64,000 bases of DNA from positions 51,074,101 to 51,138,100 of the forward strand of contig CM069872.1 of the NCBI GenBank assembly GCA_036172665.1, read 5' to 3'. The stretch is from Prosopocoilus inquinatus (Eukaryota; Arthropoda; Insecta; Coleoptera; Lucanidae). Shown piece by piece: positions 55,062 to 64,000 of the stretch. The notes beneath the pieces were generated by a model, which worked only from the letters and a program-made list of their open reading frames with translations, made no database searches and was not told where the DNA came from. The stretch's first letter is position 1. Each line of letters begins with the position of its first letter. The translations under genes were made by a program, and so were the position numbers.

Positions 55062-56280
55062 AAAAATAAGTATTTAAATTAAATAATTATTATTATAGGT
55101 TTTAAAAAATACTGATCTAATATCTATCCATGCCAGGCATCATCATCAAAATGTGTGAATGGATCAAAATTAGTCTGGTTTAAAAGGTTTGGAACTTTCT
55201 ACGTGTGTAAAGCTGGCTACAAAGTACGTATTCGGCTATACGTTCTGGAGGTACACGATGTAAATCATGCCAGCATGTGGTCGATCTATGATCCCCACAG
55301 ATCAGCCCCAATAATTTGTACAGTGTGCTCATAAACAAACGGCTTTAGTCAGTATCCAGTAGTGTGAATGCCTGGAACGTGTGTTTGCCTCGCTAAACGT
55401 TACTGTTACCTTGTTGCTCTTTACAAATATTTATAATACGATCATCAATGTTCCCAGTAATCACTACCTTCAAGAAAAACAAGCGTTAGAAGGGGGAAAA
55501 AAAGTTTTTTTTTTTTTTTGGTAAAAAACGTACAGCCAACACATACAACAACAAATTCCAAAGTATGCAAGAAGATATCAGTAATAATTCGCGCTAATGT
55601 TGGCAATAACTTTGATCAAAAGACAAGTTATGTCCTTGTAGTAACACTTTGTGTGTGGTGGTGGGAATAACGGTGTGCCGGGGCCTTACATGGTGGCGCA
55701 TGTATTGCTTACTGATTTACATATACATTTTGATATAGTATAAAACCTCGAGCAGATCGTTTTCTGGTGTGGTGTCTCTTACTCCGCACAATAAAAAATA
55801 TCACTGAAATAAAACAGAACACGAAGAAAATAAGAAATTTACATACTGCAAACTTGTAACTGCTACCATTACATTGAATAATGATTTATACCTCAGATAA
55901 CAATAACAATCCTGTTTGTTGTCTGCTTCAGGTATTATTTACGGTGTCTCGCCTCATTTACAGGGTCGCGTTTTACTTATACTAACTCACTTATCGTGGT
56001 TTACATAAATAAAAAAGGAAAAACTTTTCGTGATAATACCTGTTTTATTATTCTATTACCTGCAAGATTTTTTAATCATTGTTGAACGTATTCAAAACAA
56101 CTTTCCATTCAGTTCTGAAAAAACTGTCAGCACATAGCAAAACGTGGTTTATTTAATCATCTAGATTCGAATGATTTGGTTTTGTTAATAAATCAATCAA
56201 AAAAGCCTCTTAAGAAAAAAAATCCTCTAACACATTCACATATGACGTATGGTACACAATTTAACAAATGAAATACAAAT
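55062..56280. other. No gene seen
   Basis: AT-rich, moderately mixed sequence. Nothing recognised. Confidence 0.35.
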
Positions 56281-56330
56281 AAACGGAAGCTTCTTCCAGG
56301 CTGGAAACTGTGTACGTAAATGTATTGGAC
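56281..56330 (-). repeat. 50-bp paralogue of part of the 57.8 kb open segment
   Basis: On the minus strand it reads NTFTYTVSSLEE, against NKFTCTVPSLEE at 57840-57880, with two synonymous differences (AGC/AGT, CTG/TTG). Whether this reflects coding or a small dispersed repeat is open. Confidence 0.4.
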
Positions 56331-56503
56331 TTATAAGAATTCAAAATATTCCACTACGTATACAGGAAAGTATTTAATTTCATTTAATTTCATATAATCT
56401 CCAGATGATAAGCTTCAGGGTGAGAATTGCAACAACAGTTTCTTTCCACGAGGAAGTAATACGTTTTTCTTTAGTTTCGCGCATTGGATGAAATAAGATA
56501 TTA

Positions 56504-56633
56504 AGGCCCGGTCTTTTCATCTCTGGGTAACTTTAATCGTTGATTTATTCCTATAGCTACAATTGTACAGACATTTGTTTCTATAGGAATTAATCAACGG
56601 TTAAAGTTACTCAGTGATGAAAAAACCGAGCCT
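56504..56633. mobile_element. 130-bp palindromic MITE, TAA target
   Basis: GGCCCGGTCTTTTCATC and the inverted GATGAAAAAACCGAGCC form the ends, flanked by TAA. Arms continue through TAACTTTAATCGTTGATT. The centre is related to 30020-30135. Confidence 0.8.
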
Positions 56634-56986
56634 AAGTCTCTTGAGCGAAGTGCGATTTTGATGTAGTAAATGTAAATGTTGTAAAAAACAATGCAAAACG
56701 ACATCACTGCGTCCCTTATCAGGTTGTTGCGAAAAGCATCCATCGTAGGGAGGCGTATAAAAAAAAAAACAATTAACATCTGAATTAGCAGTTAGTTATT
56801 ATATGATCAGCAGCTTAAAGAAAAGCGTGCGAATTATCTCGTTCCGGGCGATTCTAAACTCTCGAACTCTTGATTCAATCTTCTTTTATTTAAATTCAGT
56901 AATTTCCCCAAGTTTGATACTCCGGATCGGAAAACGCAAAAGCTTTCCCGCGTAGTGTTTGTAGTATTTCTAAATCGTTCTGAACC

Positions 56987-57105
56987 AAGTAAAAAGTTTT
57001 CTTAATCTTGAACCGGACAGAATTATGATGGCAAATGCACTCAACGTTTCGCTATACATTAATAGCTTCGTCAGGAGATTAAAAAAAGAAACTTTTTACT
57101 TTCAT
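56987..57105 (-). ncRNA. Hammerhead-like family 2, core boxes intact
   Basis: Minus strand. CUGACGA (57074-57068), one extra A, stem II GCUAU/AUAGC around UAAUGU (57066-57051), GAAA (57050-57047), then CGUU. Stem III would be only A-U and C-G with no loop, so cleavage after GUU (between 57043 and 57042) would need dimerisation. CUC before the core pairs with GAG after the cleavage site. Downstream is ATAATTCTGTCCGGTTCAAG. Hammerheads with a minimal stem III are known from Penelope-like retroelements (established); the link here is inference. Confidence 0.55.
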
Positions 57106-57525
57106 TCATGAATATTTATTTTACCATTTAACTATTATTTTCTTTTCTTTTTAATAAAATCATTGTGATCTATAAATCACGGATTGCGAGAAAATTATTA
57201 ATAGACTCCGGTTGGTAAGTCGAATCAATAACGCTTGAAAACCATCGCTATATCCAAACATCCTTGTCTCTCTCTCCCTTTTATCATTATATTTTGTAGT
57301 TTCATTTTCTTATATTTAACATGACTGCAATTATAAAAGATTTATTTTATAAACTGTCTACAATTATCGATTTTTATCTGGTTATTGTTTTTATTGTTTT
57401 CTTATTCGTTTCAATACATTTGTTAAAGTTGCCATTCTCCTTTATTTCACTAATTTCAAACACACTCAACACCTTCAGTAAGTATTCGAGATAAAAAAAA
57501 TCTTCAGAAGGAGAGAGGAAACGAG
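57106..57525. other. No gene seen
   Basis: AT-rich DNA. Confidence 0.4.
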
Positions 57526-57564
57526 CGGAGCGAGGAGGATTTGATAATCATCAGGCGACTTACG

Positions 57565-57891
57565 GCCCCGTTCCGACGTAACGAGGGGAAACACGTTGCC
57601 AGAGTATTTTCGGCTTTCAACTCAAACTAGCTAGCGAAAAACAATCGCTTTCCCGTGTTGGCTCGTTGGTCAAAAGAGCAGGTTGGGTTATCTCCAAAAC
57701 GGCGATGGTTTCGTTGTTGATCAGGGTAAAAGAGTTTTCAAGCTGACCAGCCCTAAATTTATTAGGGAAACAACCCCCGGTCGTTACACACTTACCGTTC
57801 GCGTATATAACTAATAAATCAAAGGCAAAGGAACGGAAGCGCGGAAATTCTTCCAAACTTGGAACTGTGCACGTAAATTTATTGCCTCAAC
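57565..57891 (-). CDS. Candidate minus-strand exon (open 91 codons), unrecognised
   Basis: Minus strand, open from about 57891 to a stop at 57617 and GC-richer than its surroundings. It reads TVPSLEEFPRFRSFAFDLLV and later LENSFTLINNETIAVLEITQ. Two possible donors follow: GTAAGTGTG after GCGAACG (about 57793) and GTAAGTCGCC after GGGGCC (about 57569, beyond the stop). ACGTGCACAG (about 57865) could be the acceptor. An exon of about 70 nt ending in YANG is the simplest model. No family recognised. A 50-bp piece is duplicated at 56281-56330, which weakens the case for a host exon. Confidence 0.3.
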
Positions 57892-58759
57892 ATACCTTAA
57901 TTTAAGCGAAAGAAGAAATGTTACTAGCGAAGTGTGTTATGCAATTGAATTAAAAAAAGTGTCTGAATAAGAGCAATAGATACGATACAATTAAGTTTGC
58001 ATTATAAATAGGAGAAACATTCTTAATTATTTAAAATAGTCAAAGGAACTTCTCAATCACAATCAATTTTGAAATTAGGAAGAGAGAAACACGCGGCTGA
58101 GCTTGAAGAGCCTCAGACGAACATTAAACCATTTTTGTCACCCTCTCGGTTTAGCGGCGGTTTAATTTTTTTTTTAAGTCACGTGACAATGCGTTCGGAA
58201 GTTGCAGCTCTCTGACGAGCTGCACTTTAAACCTTTTCTTACTTCAAGTCAAGGGCCGTGTTCTGAAATTCTCAGGCATTCAACATTATTTAATCAAACG
58301 GTATTTCATTTTTGCATAACAAGAATTTATTTTAAAACCACGATTTTAATTTCTTTATGCGACGCCAAAAAGAAAATTCATGAAACTTTTTATTTTTTAA
58401 ATAAGAAAAGTAATTTAGGGCTGAGATTTCGGTTGTTTACAACCGAATAGTAAGTATAGCTAACTGGCAATGTCGCCAACTTTAAGAAAATTTCCTTATT
58501 CTAGGGAATTTAGGAGGCATTTAGGTACAGAGGGATTTTTTTTTAACAATTTAGGGAAATTCTCAAAATCAGCTGATAAATGTCTCTATCTCACCGTTTT
58601 CAATCGTTAATACCTCGAAAATGAGATATATCTTTAAGAATTGCTTCAAATGATGGTATTCCTAAGTTATTTTGCATAACCGAAGTGGTCCTTTTTCGTT
58701 AATTTAAATAAAAAAGTGAAACTTAAAGGCTGGGGAAATTTTTAACGAAATTCGGTTAG
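57892..58759. other. No gene seen
   Basis: AT-rich. The 82-codon frame at 58202-58450 shows no domain. GGCAATGTCGCCAACTTTAA at about 58467 resembles a MITE end. Confidence 0.35.
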
Positions 58760-60300
58760 GAACAAAAATTGGAAACACTATCAGCGGGATACTACATCAT
58801 ATTTGACATTGAAGAAGTTGCAAGTGGCGTCTGGAAAGACCATCTAGAAGGGATATGGGGGAGTCATAGGTTTTTTAAGCAGAAGCATCGAAAAGAACCA
58901 AAACGTCTTAAGGAAGGAAGAAGAATTCTTCAGCAGAAGTGGACAAGACCCTGTAGGTCGTAGGAACGAGTGTTCAAGGTCATCCCCTTTAGCTTCAGTG
59001 ACATCATTTTTACCAAACGTGAAGCAGTGTGTTTCTAAAAAAAAAAAATAGGAAATAGATCAGAAACTTGTCCGAAGAGGTCATACGTAAAAAAAGAAAC
59101 AAATTTGGAAAGTTCTTGAAAAATATTTACGAACAGGTCTTAAAGAAGAAACAAGAGTTCTTCAGCAGAAGTCTTCTTCTGGACAAAGTCCTGTGGATCT
59201 TAGACAGCGGTGTTCATGGTCAACCCCTTTAGCTCTTGCATCTGAAGAGGTATGGACACTAACATCATTTTACTCTAAACGTGCTCGTTAAAAAACCGTC
59301 GGCAATACCTAAAGTCATCAAATTCGTCGCTGAAGATTTCTTTTTCTGGTGCTGGTGTGTGCATCATGGTATCATTTTATCATTTTATCGGAGGGTGAGG
59401 AATTTAAAAAATGAAAGTTATTGAAAGAAGTCATCGTAATGTCTAGAGCTGGTCGCTGAATCTTTCGTTTCTCACGCTACTACTTCTTTCTATTTGGGCG
59501 GCGTGGCCATTCTTTCGTTTCTGAGAGCAGAATGTGGTTCTTAAAGAAAAAAAAATGGAAAATCGATCAGTTTGGTCTTTTACCGGTCACTTCCTCGCCT
59601 ACCCTTGTCCAAACGTGTCATACATAAAGAGAACAATTACTTACCTGTTGAAAACCTGATGGAAACATTTGGAAAGTTTTTGAAAAGCATTTACGACCAG
59701 GTCTTAAAGAAGTAAGGAAGAAGAGTGCTTCAGCAGAAGATGAAATGAACAACCAGCTTTAGTTCTTTAGTACTTGAAGTAACGCCAACGTTAAGGTCAT
59801 TTTATCGAAGGTGGTCGTTGAATATAATTAATAAGAAAGAAAAAATTCTGTCACGGTTTTAGTGAAGAAGTATCGTCGGCAATACCAGAGGTGGTGGCTG
59901 CAGTTTCTTTTTCTGGCGCTAGTCTTTCCAACATGGCGTGATTTTACCAAAGGTGAAGAATTTCATAAAATGCAAATCACTGCAGGAAGCCAACAACAAT
60001 GTCCAGGGGATGTTGGTTTTTCAATTTTTTTTTCTTCCTGCAAAACGTCGTGGACGTTCTTTTAATTCTGAGGGCAGAGTGTTTGCTATGTGAATAATTA
60101 CTCTACCCCCATGCCTATCCTCTTGCAAAGACGTCATAGGCAAAAAAATACTTACCACTTGGAAAATAATTGCGAAGTTCTTGAAAAAAAACTTTTCCAA
60201 CCAGGTTTATGGTTTATTCCCGAGTTTAGTTGTATTAGCAATCTTGACGAGAACTTAAGAACACTGGTTAATTTTATTTGGAAAAGAGAACTTTGAAGGT
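58760..60300 (+). repeat. Degenerate long tandem array
   Basis: GTCTTAAAGAAG...TTCAGCAGAAG recurs at about 58895, 59132 and 59698. TTTGGAAAGTTCTTGAAAAA and GTCATACGTAAAAAAAGAAA-type words recur at about 59080, 59630 and 60130. TCTTTTTCTGG(T/C)GCT recurs at about 59339 and 59906. Spacing is irregular, so this is an old array with deletions. Plus frames at 58769-60296 are inside it and unsupported. Confidence 0.6.
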
Positions 60301-60403
60301 TAAAGATGATTTTTCTTTCTAGAAATTAAACATTAATGTTAAGTGCACTTTTTTTTTGATTTTCCAACAAACAAACACTTCAGCACTCTTGAAGGCGTCT
60401 AAC

Positions 60404-61156
60404 CAGGGCCGTAGCCAGACTAAATATTCAGGAAAGGCTTATCGTAGTGTAGGGCAAGCTCTAAAATTTTTTATTCTAACACTTTATCGAATTTTTAAAA
60501 TATTCTCTGAATGATAAAGATAAATTATTATTGCATGAAATAATAATATTCAAAATAATTGCAGTTTTTGGTGTTGTTTGAAACAAATCTTGTTTAGCTT
60601 TTTTTATATTGAAATTACCCAATAGGTATTACCTGTTCGCAAATTGAAAGATCACTTCCAGTATTGCCTTGTGAAACATTTAACTGGCAATAATGTTATA
60701 TGGAAAAAAATTAAATAAAAGGAACGCTCTGCACGTAAATAAAAACAAAACTTGCTAATTTCAACTTCAACAATAAAACAACGTTTATTTTCTTCGACAC
60801 ACAGATTTCGTGTAAAATACTACAAAGTCCGAGATAACGGCGCATTAGCGGGAGTACTCACGCATAGCTTACACCAGGGACAGGCACCAGCGGTGAACCG
60901 TACTCTCACCACCCAGCTGCGACAGTTGTATTTATTGAAATCAAATTACGATTCTCCCAAGAAATCGAGAATGGGGAGAGCGCGATTGTGTTTTATTAAA
61001 GTGTCTGAAATAATTTGACAAGTATTATTTTTGAAATCCGAAACCGTACCAGTATATATTATTTCATGTCAGGTTGAATCGTCGTGTCGTAAGGCAGGCT
61101 TAAAACTCTCCAGGGCAGGCTCAGCCTCCCTTGGCGCCCCTCCAGCTACGGCCCTG
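60404..61156 (+). mobile_element. 753-bp hAT-type element, long form
   Basis: The ends CAGGGCCGTAGCCAG and CAGCTACGGCCCTG are bounded by CGTCTAAC (60396-60403) and CATCTAAC (61157-61164), an 8-bp duplication with one mismatch. It is the longer sister of 4629-4817. The centre (60800-60960) is GC-richer and contains ACCAGGGACAGGCACCAGCG. Its 88-codon plus frame has no hAT transposase motif that I can recognise, so the element is taken as non-autonomous. Confidence 0.88.
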
Positions 61157-61284
61157 CATCTAACTTACCTGTTTTCATCAAAATCCGATTTAATTTTGGT
61201 TGATTACGACTTCACCTTAATTAAAATTAATCCGTTTTAAATAAATGGTTTGTTCAATAAATGGTTTCTAAGCTTTAACCGTTT

Positions 61285-61395
61285 CACTAGGTATCGATAG
61301 TGAAACGCTGAGTGCTTTTTCTGTTATAATTCTGTCCGGTTAGAGTTTGAAACCCATGCGCTTACAATTTTCATCGGACAAGAGTTGGCTTCAAT
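61285..61395 (+). ncRNA. Hammerhead-like family 2 remnant
   Basis: Plus strand. A hairpin CACTAGGTATCGATAGTG is followed by AAACGCTGAGTGC and TATAATTCTGTCCGGTTAGA, as downstream of the core in the 57.0 kb copy. The first box (CUGACGA) is lost. CTTACAATTTTCATCGGACA at 61361 is shared with the 21.5 kb copy. Confidence 0.45.
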
Positions 61396-61466
61396 TATCA
61401 CTTTTTTTTAGTTTAGAAACAAGTTAGCTTTTTCAATAGACATGCGTTCAGTACAAGTTAATTTAT

Positions 61467-61800
61467 ACAGGGGATTCATAAGTGATGTTCATAAATGATT
61501 GAAATATACTTGAACTTCCCGCTCAGTAGCTATTTTTTCTAAGGTTGGTATGAAGTTGACAATTTTGAGTGACTGCTTAATTGCAATGATGTTGGAGAGC
61601 TAATGTTTTTTGTATTAAGTTTTATGTCTTGACATTTTGAATATTCAACGAATACATAATATGGAAATCTCCGGTATAGTTGCTGGTGAACAGAGAGAGC
61701 TTCATAAGTGACATAAATACCAAGTTTGTAAAATGAAAATTAGCAACAAGGCTGCGCGCTAAATTCAAATAATGCATGTCAATCATTTATGAACGCTCTG
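61467..61800. mobile_element. 334-bp TA-flanked TIR element
   Basis: CAGGGGATTCATAAGTGATG then TTCATAAATGATTGAAAT on the left, and ATGTCAATCATTTATGAA then CGCTCTG on the right, are inverted, bounded by TA at 61465-61466 and 61801-61802. Confidence 0.7.
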
Positions 61801-62043
61801 TACAAGAAAAAAAATTACAAATACGAGTATTTAGAAACCGAAGGTGGTTTACCAACCGTAATATAGCCACCGTCTGTATAAATTATACAGAACGAGACAA
61901 ATATACCTAAAGAATAGAAGAAATCGGAAGTTAGGAACGAAACAGATGTTAAAATACGCGGTTTTTTTAATGCAACTCAATTTTTGCAATCAACAAATCC
62001 GTCTCATCATCATTTACCGATTGTTGTATCTATTTATGATTTA

Positions 62044-62141
62044 TGCTGCGATTCCAAGCTCGATCGTAAGCATCGTAAGGTACTGTACATTTAAATCGCA
62101 CGACAATATCTTACGATGCTTACGATCAGTATTGCAGCATT
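62044..62141. mobile_element. 98-bp palindromic MITE (copy 2) with perfect 18-bp inner arms
   Basis: GATCGTAAGCATCGTAAG (62062-62079) is exactly inverted at 62110-62127. The outer ATGCTGCGAT and ATTGCAGCAT are also inverted. Related to 29273-29373. Confidence 0.85.
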
Positions 62142-62715
62142 AGTTTGGACCAATTACAATTTTTTCTACTTTTAACTTTAGATTTAAGTTTAAGGGCAGA
62201 TAGAAAACAATCACGTATAATCACTGGCATAAAGCTTAAATATTTATAAAACGTAGCAGACGTCTGAATTGAGCCGTCAAAGGAAAAAAAAATGTTGAGG
62301 GTCACTGCTTCAGCATGTACTTAATTTGAAACAGCCTGTATTTTAAAGGCGAGCGATTATTTTTATAGAATCGATACATTCGTGATTGTAAGCGATTCAA
62401 ATGAGCGCTCAAGTAATTCCCCGCGTCGCTTTTATTTCATTTCGTTGATAAATTGTTTTTTTTTTTTGGTATATTATAATAACAATGGCACGTGTAACTA
62501 TACTATTATAAAAATGTTTTTCGTTTGCACGTCAGCATTTCGTGTGCGCTAATTTGCCTGTTTAAAATTTCAGTTGATTTACATGTTTTTTTTTTTAATT
62601 TTTTTTTTTAATCAGCGCATTTCAGGGAGCATAAATAACTCGGACTCTGTTGAACTGAATATTTTCGAGCAGAAATTTATTATATTATTTATGGGTTACA
62701 AGTCAATTGTTTATT
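62142..62715. other. No gene seen
   Basis: Contains a solo repeat end (AATTTGAAACAGCCTGTAT, about 62327) and long T-runs near 62590. Confidence 0.4.
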
Positions 62716-62837
62716 GGTCTGAGGCGCCGTAGCTGGAAACCGACAGAGAGATGTGCGGCCGGCGGTATCGCGGACTCTCACCGAGCATAAAGCCGCGGGG
62801 GCTCCCCCCTTCTTCGGCCGGCACTTCCAGGTCCTCA
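62716..62837 (-). CDS. GC-rich candidate exon, minus strand
   Basis: Markedly GC-rich island in AT-rich DNA. On the minus strand it is open as SEDLEVPAEEGGSPRGFMLG, then ESPRYRRPHISLSVSSYG and a TAA stop inside AATAAA at about 62716. Two models fit. In the first it is a terminal exon ending at that stop. In the second it is an internal exon ending at 62782, where CTCG is followed by GTGAGAGT. The acceptor side (GTTAAAAAG before TGAGGAC, about 62838) lacks a good pyrimidine tract. Other frames and the plus strand are also fairly open, as expected for GC-rich DNA, so frame choice is uncertain. Protein not recognised. Confidence 0.4.
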
Positions 62838-63489
62838 CTTTTTAACAGGGAAATTAATTAATAAGCACACCGATGCACAATACGGAGAATTACTCAGAAA
62901 GTTATGCACTTTGAGGCCATTACCATAAATAACTTGTTAAGTACTTCGTTTATTACGATGAAGTTATTCTATACTTCGTATTTCTTGAGTTACGATTTAT
63001 TCAAAATCATTACCATAAAATATATATTATTTTAATTCATTGAGGAGTGCAGGTTATAATGAATACGATATTAATCATGCGTCAAGGAATTTTATAGCTT
63101 CTTTTTTTTATGCAGCACTGTAGCTTCGTATTAATTAAAAATCACACCTTTTTTAAACATAGAACTTAAAAAAGCTTTTAATAACAATCAACATCTACTT
63201 ATGAAGGGAAGATATTTTTAATACATACCTAAATACACCAAGATTGTTAATGATATTATAAACTAATTAATATAATCTGAGTATTCATGATTTTCTGAAT
63301 GATTTAAACAAATTTATTTTCTGCGTACACTTAATTATGATAACTAATAATATTATTCAATATTGTTATTTTACTATCTTGCTAAATTACAGCAACGTTG
63401 AGGTTAGGTATACATTACCTTGTAGTTAGAAGTACAAGGAGAAAAACACACGTGTTTATAAAGGCATGGTCAATTCGGATTTGCAGTAA
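62838..63489. other. No gene seen
   Basis: AT-rich DNA. Confidence 0.4.
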
Positions 63490-63494
63490 ATATA

Positions 63495-63575
63495 TCTGAA
63501 GTGGTTGGTACCTCAAGGCTCTAGCCTTGGTCCTATGTTGTTTAGCATAGACTACAAAGAAGTAACTTGGTTTTG
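63495..63575 (+). mobile_element. Non-LTR retrotransposon RT fragment
   Basis: The plus strand reads VPQGSSLGPMLFSIDYKE followed shortly by a stop. (G)VPQGS.LGP.LF is the palm-side motif of LINE reverse transcriptases, a short way downstream of the part seen at 1-920. Upstream and downstream DNA is not RT-like, so only about 25 codons remain. It is in the opposite orientation to the left-edge copy. Confidence 0.6.
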
Positions 63576-63637
63576 AGATGGATAGTTGCTGCAACAAAAA
63601 AAGAATGACATGACTTTTAGTTTGTGTTTGTATAGTT

Positions 63638-63755
63638 GTCATTATAAAGGGTTTTGCATCCTGATTATAAAGATTATATATACATCATTATTATGAAAAG
63701 GATTCATCTTCATTATAAAGAGGACACAACCTCATTACAAAGAATACATACTTTC
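63638..63755 (+). repeat. Degenerate about 27-bp minisatellite
   Basis: TCATTATAAAG, TGATTATAAAG, TCATTATAAAGAGGAC and TCATTACAAAG follow one another at roughly 25-30 bp spacing. Confidence 0.6.
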
Positions 63756-64000
63756 AAAAACACGACTAATTGTAAGCTAGAAATCTGAGGAAAGGGGCCA
63801 CATTTTGAATAAAAAAATATTTTCACGTATCTTATACCTTGCGAAGGTGATATACAATGTGGTTCTGGTAACCTCGAAGCAAATGGCAAAAAAAATAAAA
63901 CAAAAAATACATTTAACTAGAGGTTCCCTACATTTAACCATTTGAAGGAAAGTTATTAAAGGACAATCATGGTTAGGGATGAAAAAAATGTTTTTTTTTT
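63756..64000. other. No gene seen
   Basis: AT-rich, ends in poly-T. Confidence 0.4.

Noticed and set aside
1..64000. CRISPR arrays, bacterial operons, rRNA genes
   Set aside because: No regularly spaced short repeats with unique spacers, no ribosomal RNA sequence, and the whole window has eukaryotic features.

Overview
This is a eukaryotic, AT-rich window (roughly two thirds A+T by eye) of the kind found in insect introns or intergenic DNA. The insect assignment is inference: it rests on the base composition, the TTAGGTTAGG-type words, TA-, TTA- and 8-bp-target transposon families and a tRNA-headed SINE. A beetle is possible but not shown. There is no bacterial-style gene content, and nearly all long open frames are chance or repeat-derived.

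Host coding sequence is sparse and appears to lie on the minus strand. The best case is a 161-nt internal exon at 36504-36664, with a pyrimidine-rich tract and TTTTTAG acceptor on one side, GTAAGT on the other, and 53 open codons between. Weaker candidates are a GC-rich exon-like island at about 62716-62840, an open segment at 57617-57891 with a GTAAGT donor, and a plus-strand 5'-UTR-like exon ending at 49074. Donor phase at 62782 matches acceptor phase at 36664, so a minus-strand gene with very large introns may cross the window. The protein was not recognised.

Most of the window is mobile and repetitive DNA. From left to right: a truncated non-LTR reverse transcriptase (1-920); a foldback element with a 67-bp tandem core (1968-2532); a TIR element with a nested hAT MITE (4423-5035); two hammerhead-ribozyme-like sequences (5.6-6.3 kb); a 680-bp satellite, five copies (7.25-10.65 kb); a 550-bp satellite, three copies (11.4-12.95 kb); small TIR elements (12.95-16.2 kb); a 91-bp tandem array (18.6-19.2 kb); a 2-kb foldback full of nested elements (20.0-22.1 kb); a 57-bp minisatellite (24.6 kb); three head-to-tail SINEs (25.5 kb); more hammerhead-like copies (26.4, 27.9, 35.1, 45.4, 45.6, 57.0 and 61.3 kb); a dimeric satellite seeded by a MITE (31.9-32.9 kb); a 339-bp array (33.2-34.3 kb); a dimeric 115-bp satellite (38.2-39.2 kb); a 415-bp array (40.5-41.8 kb); a 600-bp array (46.5-48.6 kb); a 0.9-kb foldback (51.6-52.5 kb); a degenerate array (58.8-60.3 kb); a 753-bp hAT element (60404-61156); and a second RT fragment (63.5 kb).

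Two themes stand out. First, two sequence families carry the CUGANGA ... GAAA core of hammerhead ribozymes with compensating stems. One family occurs as an inverted pair inside a single TIR element. Second, several satellites carry transposon ends inside their monomers, so the window shows terminal-repeat elements turning into tandem arrays. All structural and identity statements were made by eye, without alignment or folding software.
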